From Stenotrophomonas sp. UBA2629 (GTDB lineage: Bacteria > Pseudomonadota > Gammaproteobacteria > Xanthomonadales > Xanthomonadaceae): DNA of 64,000 nucleotides. Position 1 is the stretch's first letter. Each line of letters starts with the position of its first letter. The position numbers and the translations under genes were made by a program. Location: assembly GCA_002359895.1 (NCBI GenBank), contig DEOB01000010.1, forward strand, positions 413,791 through 477,790, written 5' to 3'. Shown piece by piece: positions 8,052 through 16,439 of this stretch. Below the pieces are notes generated by a model, which was not told where the DNA came from, did no database searches, and saw nothing but the letters and a program-made list of their open reading frames with translations.

Positions 8052-9285
8052 CGTCGCCGAGCAGTTGTGCGACGGCGCGTTCGCCGCTGCCCATGGCCAG
8101 TGTCCAGCCGAGCATGCCGTGGCCGATGTTGCAGCCCAGCCCCTCGCCCAGAGTGCGGATGATGGGCGAGGAGAACGGCGTGACCGGGCGCAGGCCGGCC
8201 CAACTGCTCTGGATGTGGTCGTAGTCCGCGGCCTCCGGCAACGATGCCCGCGCCATCGCCACCAATTGCGCCAAGCGCGCAGGTTCGGGTGCGGGGTTCC
8301 AGTCGTTGAGATCGGCCAGGCCGGCCACGCGGATGCTGTTGCCCAGCCGGCAGAACACCAGCTTGCGCTTGGTGTCGGTAAGGCTGACCTGCGGCGCGTT
8401 GGCACCGCAGGGTGCGGTGAACGAATAGCCCTTGATCGCCATCAACGGCATGCGGATGCGCAGCGGGCGCAACAGCGCGGCACTGTCGATACCGGCACAG
8501 ACCAACACCTGCGGCGCCTGCACGCGGCGACCATCGCCAGCCTGCAGTTGCCAGTGGCCGTTCCTGCGCTGCAGCGACTGGGTGTGGAAATCGAAATCCG
8601 CCTGTACGCCGTATTGGCTTTGCAGTACGGCCAGCAGGCCCTGACTGAAGCGGTACGGATCGCCGGCTTCCTCGTCGGGCGAATACACCGCCCCGGCCAA
8701 CCAGGGCGCACCGGCCAGTGCCGGCTCGATGGCGATGGCTTCGGCCGCATCCACCAAGCGTTGTTGCACCCCGGAAGTGCGCTTGAGCGCGATCATCGAT
8801 GCGGCGCCCTGCATGCCTTCTGCCGAGGGGTACAGATGCAGTTTGCCGGAGACGACGTGGTCGAAATCGATGGGGTGCTGCTGCAGCAGCGCCTGCATGG
8901 CCTGGCGTGATTCCAGTGCCAGTTCCAGCGTGGCAAGGGTATTGCGATGCAGCCCGCCGGTGCTGGCCTGGCGCAGGAACGCCAAGCCCCAGCGCACGAA
9001 ACCGGGGTCGGCCGACCAGCGGGTGCGGAAGGGCCCATTACGGCCGAAGACCATTTCCGGCAACTGTCCCCAAGTAGCCGGGCCGGCCATCGCATCGGTA
9101 TAGGCGTAGCTGAGCTGGGCACCGTTGGCGAAGGAGGTGCCCAGCGCCGGGCCGGCATTGCGGTCAACCAACAGCACCGAGCGGCCGCGTCGTGCGGCCG
9201 CATAGGCGCTGGCCAAACCCACCACGCCGGCGCCGATGATGATCAGATCGTGGCCGGTCGGTGCGGGGACAGCGGTGGATGTCAT
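8047..9285 (-). CDS. dadA: D-amino-acid dehydrogenase (FAD, DadA family)
   Basis: A 412-residue FAD-dependent oxidoreductase. The N-terminal dinucleotide motif GAGVVGLASAYAAARRG (18-34) is followed by the DAO-family pattern, with GTSFANGAQLSYAYTD after it and GWTLAMGSG near the C terminus. DadA enzymes oxidise D-amino acids to imino acids and pass electrons to the respiratory chain. The start is ATG 9285; an upstream in-frame extension is Arg-rich and unlikely. It is the last gene after gltS (85 bp gap). RidA, encoded close by, hydrolyses the imino acid products of such enzymes. Whether this is the housekeeping DadA or a locus-specific paralogue cannot be told here. Confidence 0.82.
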   Translation of the reverse strand: MTSTAVPAPTGHDLIIIGAGVVGLASAYAAARRGRSVLLVDRNAGPALGTSFANGAQLSYAYTDAMAGPATWGQLPEMVFGRNGPFRTRWSADPGFVRWGLAFLRQASTGGLHRNTLATLELALESRQAMQALLQQHPIDFDHVVSGKLHLYPSAEGMQGAASMIALKRTSGVQQRLVDAAEAIAIEPALAGAPWLAGAVYSPDEEAGDPYRFSQGLLAVLQSQYGVQADFDFHTQSLQRRNGHWQLQAGDGRRVQAPQVLVCAGIDSAALLRPLRIRMPLMAIKGYSFTAPCGANAPQVSLTDTKRKLVFCRLGNSIRVAGLADLNDWNPAPEPARLAQLVAMARASLPEAADYDHIQSSWAGLRPVTPFSSPIIRTLGEGLGCNIGHGMLGWTLAMGSGERAVAQLLGDA

Positions 9286-9370
9286 GAAGGAAGCAGGTGG
9301 CAGCGGAAGGTGGCCGCCATTGTGGCGCCGCCCCGCGCGTTTGGCACGGGTGCGGCGCACAGATACCGCC

Positions 9371-10576
9371 TCAGTGCGGCCAGAAGTTGAGGAAGCCGGT
9401 GATGATCAGCGCATTGATGAAGTCAATGAAGAACGCGCCCACCAGCGGCGCCACCAGGAAGGCGCGCGGTGCCGGGCCATACCGCTGGACCAACCGGCGC
9501 ATCACCGCCATGGCGTTGGCCGTGGTGCCCAGCATGAAGCCGATGAAGCCGCCGCCCATGACCGCAGCATCGTAGTCCCGGCCCATCAACAGGTAGATCG
9601 GCACCGCGAACAGCGCCACCACGGCCACCTGGATGATCAGGTTGACCAGCAGCGGGATGCCCATGCCGGCCAGCTCCCACAGTTTGAGGTCCATCAGCGC
9701 GATGGCCAGGAACAGGGCAAGGCAGATGTTGCCGACCAGGTCGGTGGTGGGCACCGACAGCTTGATCCAGCCGGTGTAGTCGTCCACGTTACGGATCAAC
9801 GCGCCCACCAGCATTGCGCCGATATAGACCGGCAGGGTCAGGCCGATGCTCTCAAAGCCCTTGCCCACCCACACGCCCAGCCACATGGCCATCAGCAGCA
9901 CCACGATGCTCTTGAGGGCGTCGAACTCGCGTGCCGATTCGCTGGGGTAGCGCACCACGATGGCTTCTTCGGCGGCCAGCTGTGCATCGCTGACCTTCTG
10001 GCTGGGGTGGCGCACCTTGAAGCGCTGCATCAGTACGGTGATCACCGGGCCGCCGACCAGGCCGCCGCAGATGATGCCGGCCATCGCTGCGGTCACCGCC
10101 AGGCTCTCCGCACCGGCCAAGCCGGCTTTTTCGAACAATGGCGCGAAGGCCAGGCCGGTGGCCGGACCGCCAGTCAGCGTGGCCGAGCCGGCCAGCACGC
10201 CGAACATGGGGTTGAGCCCGAACAGTTTGGCGACACTGATGCCGATCAGGTTCTGCAGCACCGCAAACAGGGCGGCAATCAGCAGGAACACCATCACCTG
10301 CCTGCCGCTGACACGCAGCAGGCGCACGCTGGCGTTGATGCCCAGCGTGGTGAAAAAGGCCACCATCAAGGGCGTCTTGAGCGTGGTGTCCATCTCGAAC
10401 AGGGTGACCTGCTGGCTGTGCGCCCACCAGACGGCCAAGGCAACCAGCAGCCCGCCGATCACCGGCTCGGGCAGGTTGTAACGGCGGAAGAGCGGAATGG
10501 CGCGGCACAGCGCGTAGCCAGCGAACAGGGTCAGGCCGGCGAAGGCCACCGTCTGCACGGCATCGAGTTGGATCAT
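9371..10576 (-). CDS. gltS: Sodium/glutamate symporter GltS
   Basis: A 401-residue inner-membrane transporter, the same length as E. coli GltS. It has about ten hydrophobic segments and the two repeated re-entrant signatures of the family: SATLTGGPATGLAFAP in the first half and GGGFIGFMLGTTANAMA in the second. GltS imports L- or D-glutamate with sodium. It lies between ridA (separated by a terminator and about 340 bp) and dadA, so gltS-dadA is probably a separate transcription unit. Its place beside D-amino-acid enzymes suggests uptake of a D-amino acid such as D-glutamate, which is inference. Confidence 0.92.
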   Translation of the reverse strand: MIQLDAVQTVAFAGLTLFAGYALCRAIPLFRRYNLPEPVIGGLLVALAVWWAHSQQVTLFEMDTTLKTPLMVAFFTTLGINASVRLLRVSGRQVMVFLLIAALFAVLQNLIGISVAKLFGLNPMFGVLAGSATLTGGPATGLAFAPLFEKAGLAGAESLAVTAAMAGIICGGLVGGPVITVLMQRFKVRHPSQKVSDAQLAAEEAIVVRYPSESAREFDALKSIVVLLMAMWLGVWVGKGFESIGLTLPVYIGAMLVGALIRNVDDYTGWIKLSVPTTDLVGNICLALFLAIALMDLKLWELAGMGIPLLVNLIIQVAVVALFAVPIYLLMGRDYDAAVMGGGFIGFMLGTTANAMAVMRRLVQRYGPAPRAFLVAPLVGAFFIDFINALIITGFLNFWPH

Positions 10577-10916
10577 GGAGCGGGTACCTCAACCAGCGGG
10601 GACACGGACTTTGTCCGGCTCGGGAAACAATATCAATAGCAGTTAGAGGGCATTGCGGAGGTATTTCCGCCATCCCATCGCTGCACGTCCTGCGGGCGGG
10701 TGAAGCTGAATACGTGTTGGTGCGCGCATACCTGTCGCTGGTGCGCAGCAGGAATGCGCTTCTGGGGCGGCTGTTTCGGCTGGCCACAGCGGTAATACAG
10801 GTCTCCTTCGCTGGGGCGGATGGCTGTACGCAAGCGCGCACATGCAAAAGGCCGGCGTTGCTGACACCGGCCTTTCATATCTGCGAAGGAGGCCGCCTGG
10901 GCGACCCCGTAGTGGC
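10577..10916. other. 340-bp intergenic region upstream of gltS with the ridA terminator
   Basis: It holds the hairpin at 10847-10875 and presumably the promoter for gltS-dadA on the minus strand. No small gene, riboswitch fold or copy of the palindromes found at 16295 and 16383 was seen. Confidence 0.5.
10847..10875 (-). terminator. Rho-independent terminator after ridA
   Basis: AAAGGCCGG (10847-10855) pairs with CCGGCCTTT (10867-10875) around an 11-nt loop. On the minus strand it lies about 40 bp past the ridA stop and is followed by TTTTG. It separates the five-gene upstream operon from gltS-dadA. Confidence 0.8.
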
Positions 10917-11315
10917 TCAGTCGCGCGGCGGGCGCTTGTAGGCCACGCAGTCCACTTCCACCTTGCAGTCCACCACCATGCGGCTTTCCACGCAGGCGCG
11001 GGCCGGCGGATGTTCGCCGAAGTAATGCTTGAACACACCGTTGAAGGCATAGAAGTCGCGTGCGTCGTCCAGCCAAACGCCGCAGCGCACCACGTGCTCG
11101 GGGCCGTAACCGGCCTCGGCCAGGATCTCCAGCACATTGCCGATGACCACATGCGACTGCTCGGTGACGGTGCCGGCGACCAGCTCGCCGTTGCGCATCG
11201 GCACCTGGCCGGACACATACAACCAGCCATCGGCCTGCACCGCGCGGGAGAAGGGCATGTGCTGTTTGCCCTGGCCGACGCCGCCTTCGGCGCCATAGCG
11301 TTTGATATCGCTCAT
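10917..11315 (-). CDS. ridA: RidA-family imine/enamine deaminase
   Basis: A 132-residue member of the RidA (YjgF/YER057c/UK114) family. It shows VSGQVP, the substrate-binding arginine in PPARACVES (Arg106) and the C-terminal MVVDCKVEVDCVAY signature. RidA hydrolyses reactive 2-imino acids made by PLP enzymes and amino-acid oxidases to keto acids and ammonia. Its position between an N-acyl-D-amino-acid deacylase and a D-amino-acid dehydrogenase fits this role, and it is probably a pathway-specific paralogue. The gene starts 32 bp after the deacylase stop and ends at a clear terminator. Confidence 0.88.
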   Translation of the reverse strand: MSDIKRYGAEGGVGQGKQHMPFSRAVQADGWLYVSGQVPMRNGELVAGTVTEQSHVVIGNVLEILAEAGYGPEHVVRCGVWLDDARDFYAFNGVFKHYFGEHPPARACVESRMVVDCKVEVDCVAYKRPPRD

Positions 11316-11347
11316 GGAATTCCTCGTTCTGTGTTGCAGTCAGTGAT

Positions 11348-12784
11348 TCAGTGCGCGGGTGCGGCTTGCGGGGTGATGAAGCGGCCCGGATGCGCGGTGA
11401 CCTGCAGCCCGTCGTAGGCAAGTTGGCCGTTCACCCACACCGCTTCGATGCCTTCGGCTGCGCGGATGGGGTCGTGGAAGCTGGCGGTGTCGCGCACCCG
11501 GGCCGGGTCGAACAACACCAGGTCGGCGCACCAGCCGGCGCGGATGAAGCCGCGTGCGCCCAAGCTGAAGCGCGACGCCGGCAGGCCGGTCATCTTGTGT
11601 ACGGCGGTGTGTAGCGGGAACAACTGTTCATCGCGTGCGTAATGGCCCAGCACGCGCGGGAACGTGCCCCACAGGCGCGGATGCGGGCGTGGGTCGCGTG
11701 GCAGGCCGTCGGAGCCGATCATCGTCAGCGGGTGGCTGAGGATGCGGCGCACGTCGGCTTCGTCCATGCAGTGGTACACCGCACCGGCCGGCTGCAGGCG
11801 GATGGCCGCGTCCATCAGCGGCAACTGCCAGTCCGCGGCGATATCGGCCAGCAGGCGGCCGCCCTGTGCGGGCTCGGATTCGGACCAGGTAATCAGGATG
11901 TCGTAGGCATCGGTGACCTGTTTCAGATCCAGCGTCGAGGCGCTGGCCGCATAGGGATAGCAGTCGCAGGCCACGTCCTGATGAGTGGCTGTGGATTGCA
12001 GATAGCTCAATACCTCGCGGCTGCGGCCCCAGTTTTCGATGCCGGCGCATTTGAGATGCGATACGCGCACGCTGGCCTGCGGCGTGCGCGCGGCATCGAA
12101 GGCTTCTTCCATCGCGCCAAGCACGTCGGCAAATTCGTCGCGCAGATGCGTGGCATACAGACCGCCACGCGGCAGTTCCCGTGCAAGGTCGGCCACTTCG
12201 GACGAGGCGGCGCTGAAGGCGGATGCATAGGCCAGGCCGCTGCTCAGGCCAAGCGCACCTTGGGCCAGGCTGTCACGCAGCTGCGCTCGCATGGCGCTGA
12301 TTTCATCTGCGGTGGCAGTGCGGTCCAGCCGGTCCATGTGGTTCTGCCGCAGGGCGGTGTGGCCGACCAACGCTGCCACGTTGACTGCCGGTTGCGCGCG
12401 CTGCACCGCCTCGCGGTAGCTGGCGAAATCGGGATAGCGGAAGTCAGCCGCATCGCCGAGCAGGTTCATCGGGTCTGGCACCGCGTTGCGGATACGCACC
12501 GGGCTGGCGCTGATGCCGCAGTTGCCGACCACCACGGTGGTCACTCCCTGCGACAGCTTGCTGACCATGTCCGGGCTGCGGATCACCTCCAGGTCGTCAT
12601 GCGTATGCACGTCGATGAAGCCCGGAGCCAGGGCCAGCCCGTGGGCGTCGATGATGCGCGTGGCATCACCGTCGCACTGGCCTACGGCAACAATGCGGCC
12701 GTCGCGCAGGGCGACATCGCCGTGAGTGCCGGGTTGGTCGCTGCCATCAAGAATCAACGCACCGCTGATCAGAACGTCATACAT
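11348..12784 (-). CDS. N-acyl-D-amino-acid deacylase (D-aminoacylase)
   Basis: A 478-residue amidohydrolase-superfamily enzyme. It has the metal-binding HTH at His60/His62 (GFIDVHTHDD) and GNCGISASP (87-95), with the cysteine that ligates zinc in D-aminoacylases. A later RVSHLKCAG segment and an IGSDGLP strand also follow the family pattern. It should release D-amino acids from N-acyl-D-amino acids. The start lies 3 bp after the rpiR stop, so the two are translationally linked. The length matches characterised D-aminoacylases. The exact acyl and side-chain preference is not readable from sequence. Confidence 0.88.
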   Translation of the reverse strand: MYDVLISGALILDGSDQPGTHGDVALRDGRIVAVGQCDGDATRIIDAHGLALAPGFIDVHTHDDLEVIRSPDMVSKLSQGVTTVVVGNCGISASPVRIRNAVPDPMNLLGDAADFRYPDFASYREAVQRAQPAVNVAALVGHTALRQNHMDRLDRTATADEISAMRAQLRDSLAQGALGLSSGLAYASAFSAASSEVADLARELPRGGLYATHLRDEFADVLGAMEEAFDAARTPQASVRVSHLKCAGIENWGRSREVLSYLQSTATHQDVACDCYPYAASASTLDLKQVTDAYDILITWSESEPAQGGRLLADIAADWQLPLMDAAIRLQPAGAVYHCMDEADVRRILSHPLTMIGSDGLPRDPRPHPRLWGTFPRVLGHYARDEQLFPLHTAVHKMTGLPASRFSLGARGFIRAGWCADLVLFDPARVRDTASFHDPIRAAEGIEAVWVNGQLAYDGLQVTAHPGRFITPQAAPAH

Positions 12785-12787
12785 GGA

Positions 12788-13663
12788 TCAATCACCCAAC
12801 GGCAGGCGTGAATCGCCACCACGGTGGCGGTCCAGCGCCAGCTTGATGCGGCGCAGATGCTCGTGGTTGGCACCGGCGCTGTTGAGCGCGGTGGTGGTGG
12901 ACAGTACGTCGATGGCCAGCATCATCGCGTAGCGCGACGCCGAAGGCTTAAACACGAAATCGGTCTCCTCGATCTGGATCGGCAGCAGCCAATCGCTGCG
13001 CTCGGCCAAGGCGGTGTTGGCTTGAGTGATGGCGCCCACCGGCGCGCCGTAGGTGCGTGCGATATCCACCGCCGAGACAATTTCCGGGGTGATGCCGCTC
13101 ACCGACAACGCCAGCACCAGATCTTCCGGGCCGAGGGTGGCGGCGATGATCTTCATCATCAGCGCATCGCTGCAGGCCGACACCGGCCGGCCAAACCGCA
13201 CCAGGCGGCTCTGCAGCTCCTGTGCGAACACGGTGGAGCAGCCGCCCAGGCCAAAGATGTGGATCATGCGCGCGCTGCACACCGCATCGGCCAGCGCCTG
13301 CACCACGTCTTCTTTCAGATTGGCGATGTTGTGGCGCAGGCTTTCCTGGATGTCATCGCATATCTGCGCATACAGCGCGGAAACCGGCGGGGCGTTCTGT
13401 TGTTCCAGAAAACGCTTGCCCACGGTGCTGGCCGAGGCCAAACGCGCGCGCAGTTCGCGTACATGTTCGCAGCCCAAGGCCTTGGCGAAGCGCGAAATGG
13501 CAGCGGCACTCACCTGGGCGCGTTCGGCCAACTCGCTCACTCCGTACTGCGCGGCGGCATCCACGTCGGCAAGAATGGCCGAGGCGATGCGTGCTTCCAC
13601 CGGGCTGAACTCGTGCAGCCGTTGCCGCAGCTCGTAGACGATATCGAAGGTGTTTTGGGACAT
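12788..13663 (-). CDS. MurR/RpiR-family transcriptional regulator
   Basis: A 291-residue regulator. An N-terminal HTH_6 domain (about 1-77, with SELAERAQVSAAAISRFAKALG at 43-64) is followed by a SIS sugar-phosphate isomerase fold (about 125-250, beginning IHIFGLGGCSTVFAQEL). SIS domains usually bind a phosphosugar, though in this context a D-amino-acid-derived effector is possible. It sits inside the operon it most likely controls, 3 bp after the permease stop and 3 bp before the deacylase. The two GAAANTNATTTTC-like palindromes at 16295 and 16383 are good candidates for its operators. Confidence 0.9.
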   Translation of the reverse strand: MSQNTFDIVYELRQRLHEFSPVEARIASAILADVDAAAQYGVSELAERAQVSAAAISRFAKALGCEHVRELRARLASASTVGKRFLEQQNAPPVSALYAQICDDIQESLRHNIANLKEDVVQALADAVCSARMIHIFGLGGCSTVFAQELQSRLVRFGRPVSACSDALMMKIIAATLGPEDLVLALSVSGITPEIVSAVDIARTYGAPVGAITQANTALAERSDWLLPIQIEETDFVFKPSASRYAMMLAIDVLSTTTALNSAGANHEHLRRIKLALDRHRGGDSRLPLGD

Positions 13664-13666
13664 GGT

Positions 13667-15022
13667 TCAGATCACCATGGAGAGTGCCATCACCAGTGCC
13701 AAGGCGATGACGGAGATGAGGGTTTCAAGCACGGTCCAGGTTTTGAAGGTCTGGGCCACGCTCATGTTGAAGTATTCCTTCACCAGCCAGAAACCGCCGT
13801 CGTTCACGTGGGACAGCACCACCGAGCCGGCGCCGGTGGCCAGCACCAGCAGTTCGGGGTGGGCATAGCCCATGGCGGCGGCAATCGGCGCAACGATGCC
13901 CGAGGCGGTGGTCATGGCGACGGTGGCCGAGCCGGTGGCCACGCGCATCAATGCGGCCATGGTCCAACCCATCAGCAAGGGGGACAGTTCAAAACGCTGC
14001 GACAGGCCAATGATCTCGCTGGCCACGCCGGTATGCACCAGGATGCCGTTGAGCCCGCCACCGGCGCCCACCAGCAGGGTGATCGCGGCGGTGGGTGCGA
14101 GGCATTCCTGCGAGAACTTGAGAATGTGCTCGCGGGTGAAACCACGCATCAGGCCCAGCGTGACAAAGCTCATCAAGGTGGCCAGCAACAGTGCAACCAC
14201 CGAGTGGCCAATGAAGCGCAGGCCGTGGTTCAACGATGAGCCCGGTGTGGCGATCTGGTCGGCCCAGCCGCCCAGCAGCATCAAAAACACCGGCAACAAC
14301 AGCGTGGCGATGGTGATGCCGAAGCCGGGTAACTGGTCGTCGGGAATGCGGCTGTGGCCGTCGTCAAGCAATGCCGCTTCCATCGGGTTGTGGGCCGGTA
14401 GCTGTACCCGTGGCGCGACGAACTTGGCGAACACCGGGCCAGCCAACGCAGCGGTGGGCAGGCCGACAATCAACGCATAGAAAACCGTGCGGCCGACATC
14501 GGCGCCGTAGGCGCTAACCGCCAACATCGCTGCCGGGTGCGGCGGCACCAGCCCGTGCACCACCGACAGCCCGGCCACCATCGGCAGGCCAACTAGCAAC
14601 AGGGGTACACCGGTGCGACGCGCGACGTTGAGCGCGATGGGAATCAGCAGCACGAAGCCGACTTCAAAAAAGATCGGCAGGCCGATACAGAAGGCCACCA
14701 GCATCATCGCCCAGTGCACGTTCTTGGGCCCGAAGCGCGCAATCATGGTGCGCGCGATGCGCTCGGCACCGCCAGATTCGGCCATCATCTTGCCGAGCAT
14801 GGTGCCCAGCGCGACGATCAACGCGATGTGGCCCAGCGTTTTGCCCACGCCTTGTTCGTAGGCCGGCAGAATCTCCGGCGCGGGCATGCCGGCCAGCAGC
14901 GCCAGGCCCACCGATACCAGCGTGACGCTGATGAAAGGGTTCAGCCGGAAGCGGGCAATCAATACGATCAACGCCAAGATGGACAGCGCGGCGTAGATCA
15001 ACAGCAGGTTTCCGTCGGTCAT
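13667..15022 (-). CDS. GntP-family permease (gluconate/D-serine type)
   Basis: A 451-residue inner-membrane permease with about twelve hydrophobic segments. GntP-family signatures include GKMMAESGGAERIA, PIFFEVGFVLLIP, GLVPPHPA, VATGSATVAMTTA and SHVNDGGFWLVKEYF. The family includes gluconate transporters and the D-serine transporter DsdX. Because the neighbours handle D-amino acids, transport of a D-amino acid or N-acyl-D-amino acid is more likely than gluconate (inference). The start ATG is at 15022, 25 bp after the deaminase-like gene; the frame extends further upstream without good support. Confidence 0.9.
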   Translation of the reverse strand: MTDGNLLLIYAALSILALIVLIARFRLNPFISVTLVSVGLALLAGMPAPEILPAYEQGVGKTLGHIALIVALGTMLGKMMAESGGAERIARTMIARFGPKNVHWAMMLVAFCIGLPIFFEVGFVLLIPIALNVARRTGVPLLLVGLPMVAGLSVVHGLVPPHPAAMLAVSAYGADVGRTVFYALIVGLPTAALAGPVFAKFVAPRVQLPAHNPMEAALLDDGHSRIPDDQLPGFGITIATLLLPVFLMLLGGWADQIATPGSSLNHGLRFIGHSVVALLLATLMSFVTLGLMRGFTREHILKFSQECLAPTAAITLLVGAGGGLNGILVHTGVASEIIGLSQRFELSPLLMGWTMAALMRVATGSATVAMTTASGIVAPIAAAMGYAHPELLVLATGAGSVVLSHVNDGGFWLVKEYFNMSVAQTFKTWTVLETLISVIALALVMALSMVI

Positions 15023-15047
15023 GCGTACAGGCCCCGGGTGTCGGCGG

Positions 15048-16313
15048 TCAGAACTGCGTGGAAACGGCACCGACGACGCGCTGCGCGTCATCGACCACCA
15101 ACAGGTGGCGCCACTTGTCGAAGGTCAGGCAAGGGTGGGAAATGTCGAAACACAGCAGGTCGCCGACACGCAGGTCATCGCCCTGGCGGACGTCGAGAAA
15201 GGCGTGCTGGTCCATCATCGCGCTGATCTGCCAGTGCGCCGGCGCATCGGCAGGCGCGGCATTGCCGGGGCGGTGGTGCAGTGCCGGTACCGGGAAGCCG
15301 GCATCGAAGGCTGCATCCCGTTTGCCCAGCGCGATGATTGCTTTGCCCGGTTCCGGCAGTGATTGCACATATGCCCACAGGCGCAGCGCCGGGCGCAGGC
15401 TCTCGCCCATGTCACGTGCAACCGGATTGCTGGCGTGGATACGCGTGGCGGCCTGCCGATAGATGCCCACGTCATGCGTCAGGTAGCAACCCGGCCGCAG
15501 CACGATCTGGGCATCGGCGTCACCGGCCAGTGCCGAGAATTCCTCGGCCACCACATCAAACCAGGCCGAACCGGCGCCGGTGAGAATGGCCGGCAGCTGT
15601 GCAAAGCCACCCGCTGCGTGAATCGTCCGCCATTGCGCCAGGCTGCGCTGCAGCACCGCGCGCACGCCGGCTTCGTCCTTGGCGACACCCTCATAAACTT
15701 CCACGCCGACCAGCGCGACGGCATCCGGCCAGCGGGCGATCTCTTCCAGCACCGCGTTGGCCTGGGCGTCATCGCGCACGCCGGTACGGCCACCGGCGGC
15801 GCCGATCTCCAGCAGCAGCTTGATCTGCTGCCCGCGCGCGCGGAAGTACTGGCCCAGCGCGGCGACGTTGTCGGCGCTGTCCACCACGCAGGCAAACCAG
15901 AAGCCGGCATCGCGTGCCTGCAGGTCGGCAATCAAGGCGAAGTTGCCCTTGCCGACCAGCTGATTGGCCAGCAGCACGCGGCGCACGCCGTGTTCGTAGG
16001 CGGCAACGGTCTGCGGCGCGGTGGCCAAGGTGATGCCCCACGCGCCGGCGTCCAGCTGCATCTGGAACAACGCCGGGCTCATGGTGGTTTTGCCGTGCGG
16101 CGCCAATTGGCAACCATAGGCCTCGGTGAAGCGGCGCATCCAGGCCAGGTTGTGGCGCAGCGCGGGCTCGCTCAGGACCGCAATGGGCAGGCTGACCTGC
16201 TCATCCAGAATGCAATCCCCGCGCGCGGCCAGTGTTGCCGGCGTCCAACGGCCTCCGCTGGGCAGGCCTTTGCCGGCCAGTAATGTTGTTGATTGAAAGT
16301 AATTTTCCTGCAC
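15048..16313 (-). CDS. D-serine deaminase-like PLP enzyme (alanine-racemase fold, DSD1/D-threonine-aldolase family)
   Basis: A 421-residue fold-type III PLP enzyme. The PLP lysine is Lys75 in APHGKTTMSP. The C-terminal metal site of the D-serine dehydratase/D-threonine aldolase group is present as His370 (DQHAFL) and His393-x-Cys395 (SHPCLTFDKW). It probably deaminates or cleaves a small D-amino acid. The start is a GTG at 16313, supported by AGGAAG seven bases upstream. It is the first gene of the five-gene operon ending at ridA. One of the two candidate RpiR operators lies inside its first codons, which is unusual and suggests repression by a roadblock. Confidence 0.85.
   Translation of the reverse strand: MQENYFQSTTLLAGKGLPSGGRWTPATLAARGDCILDEQVSLPIAVLSEPALRHNLAWMRRFTEAYGCQLAPHGKTTMSPALFQMQLDAGAWGITLATAPQTVAAYEHGVRRVLLANQLVGKGNFALIADLQARDAGFWFACVVDSADNVAALGQYFRARGQQIKLLLEIGAAGGRTGVRDDAQANAVLEEIARWPDAVALVGVEVYEGVAKDEAGVRAVLQRSLAQWRTIHAAGGFAQLPAILTGAGSAWFDVVAEEFSALAGDADAQIVLRPGCYLTHDVGIYRQAATRIHASNPVARDMGESLRPALRLWAYVQSLPEPGKAIIALGKRDAAFDAGFPVPALHHRPGNAAPADAPAHWQISAMMDQHAFLDVRQGDDLRVGDLLCFDISHPCLTFDKWRHLLVVDDAQRVVGAVSTQF
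16295..16307. promoter_or_regulatory. Candidate RpiR operator, proximal copy
   Basis: GAAAGTAATTTTC is a near-perfect palindrome of the GAAA-N5-TTTC type used by many RpiR-family regulators. It overlaps codons 3-7 of the D-serine-deaminase-like gene. It matches the copy at 16383-16395 at 11 of 13 positions. Confidence 0.6.
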
Positions 16314-16382
16314 GAATCACTTCCTGTAATTGGGCCGACAGAAACTGTTGGGGGCCATTGTGTAGCACAGGAAGGTCTATGT

Positions 16383-16395
16383 GAAAATTATTTTC
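16383..16395. promoter_or_regulatory. Candidate RpiR operator, distal copy
   Basis: GAAAATTATTTTC is a perfect palindrome apart from its centre base. It lies 70 bp upstream of the operon start codon and overlaps a possible -35 (TTCACA on the minus strand), which has a TACACA -10-like hexamer 16 bp further on. With the proximal copy it brackets the likely promoter, spaced 88 bp centre to centre. Confidence 0.6.
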
Positions 16396-16439
16396 TCATT
16401 GTGTGAGGCCGCCCGGCAGGTTGCCGGGCGGGCAGCAGG

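Noticed and set aside
13667..15022. Plain gluconate transporter function for the GntP-family gene
   Set aside because: No gluconokinase or Entner-Doudoroff gene is near and all neighbours act on D-amino acids, so I left the substrate open.
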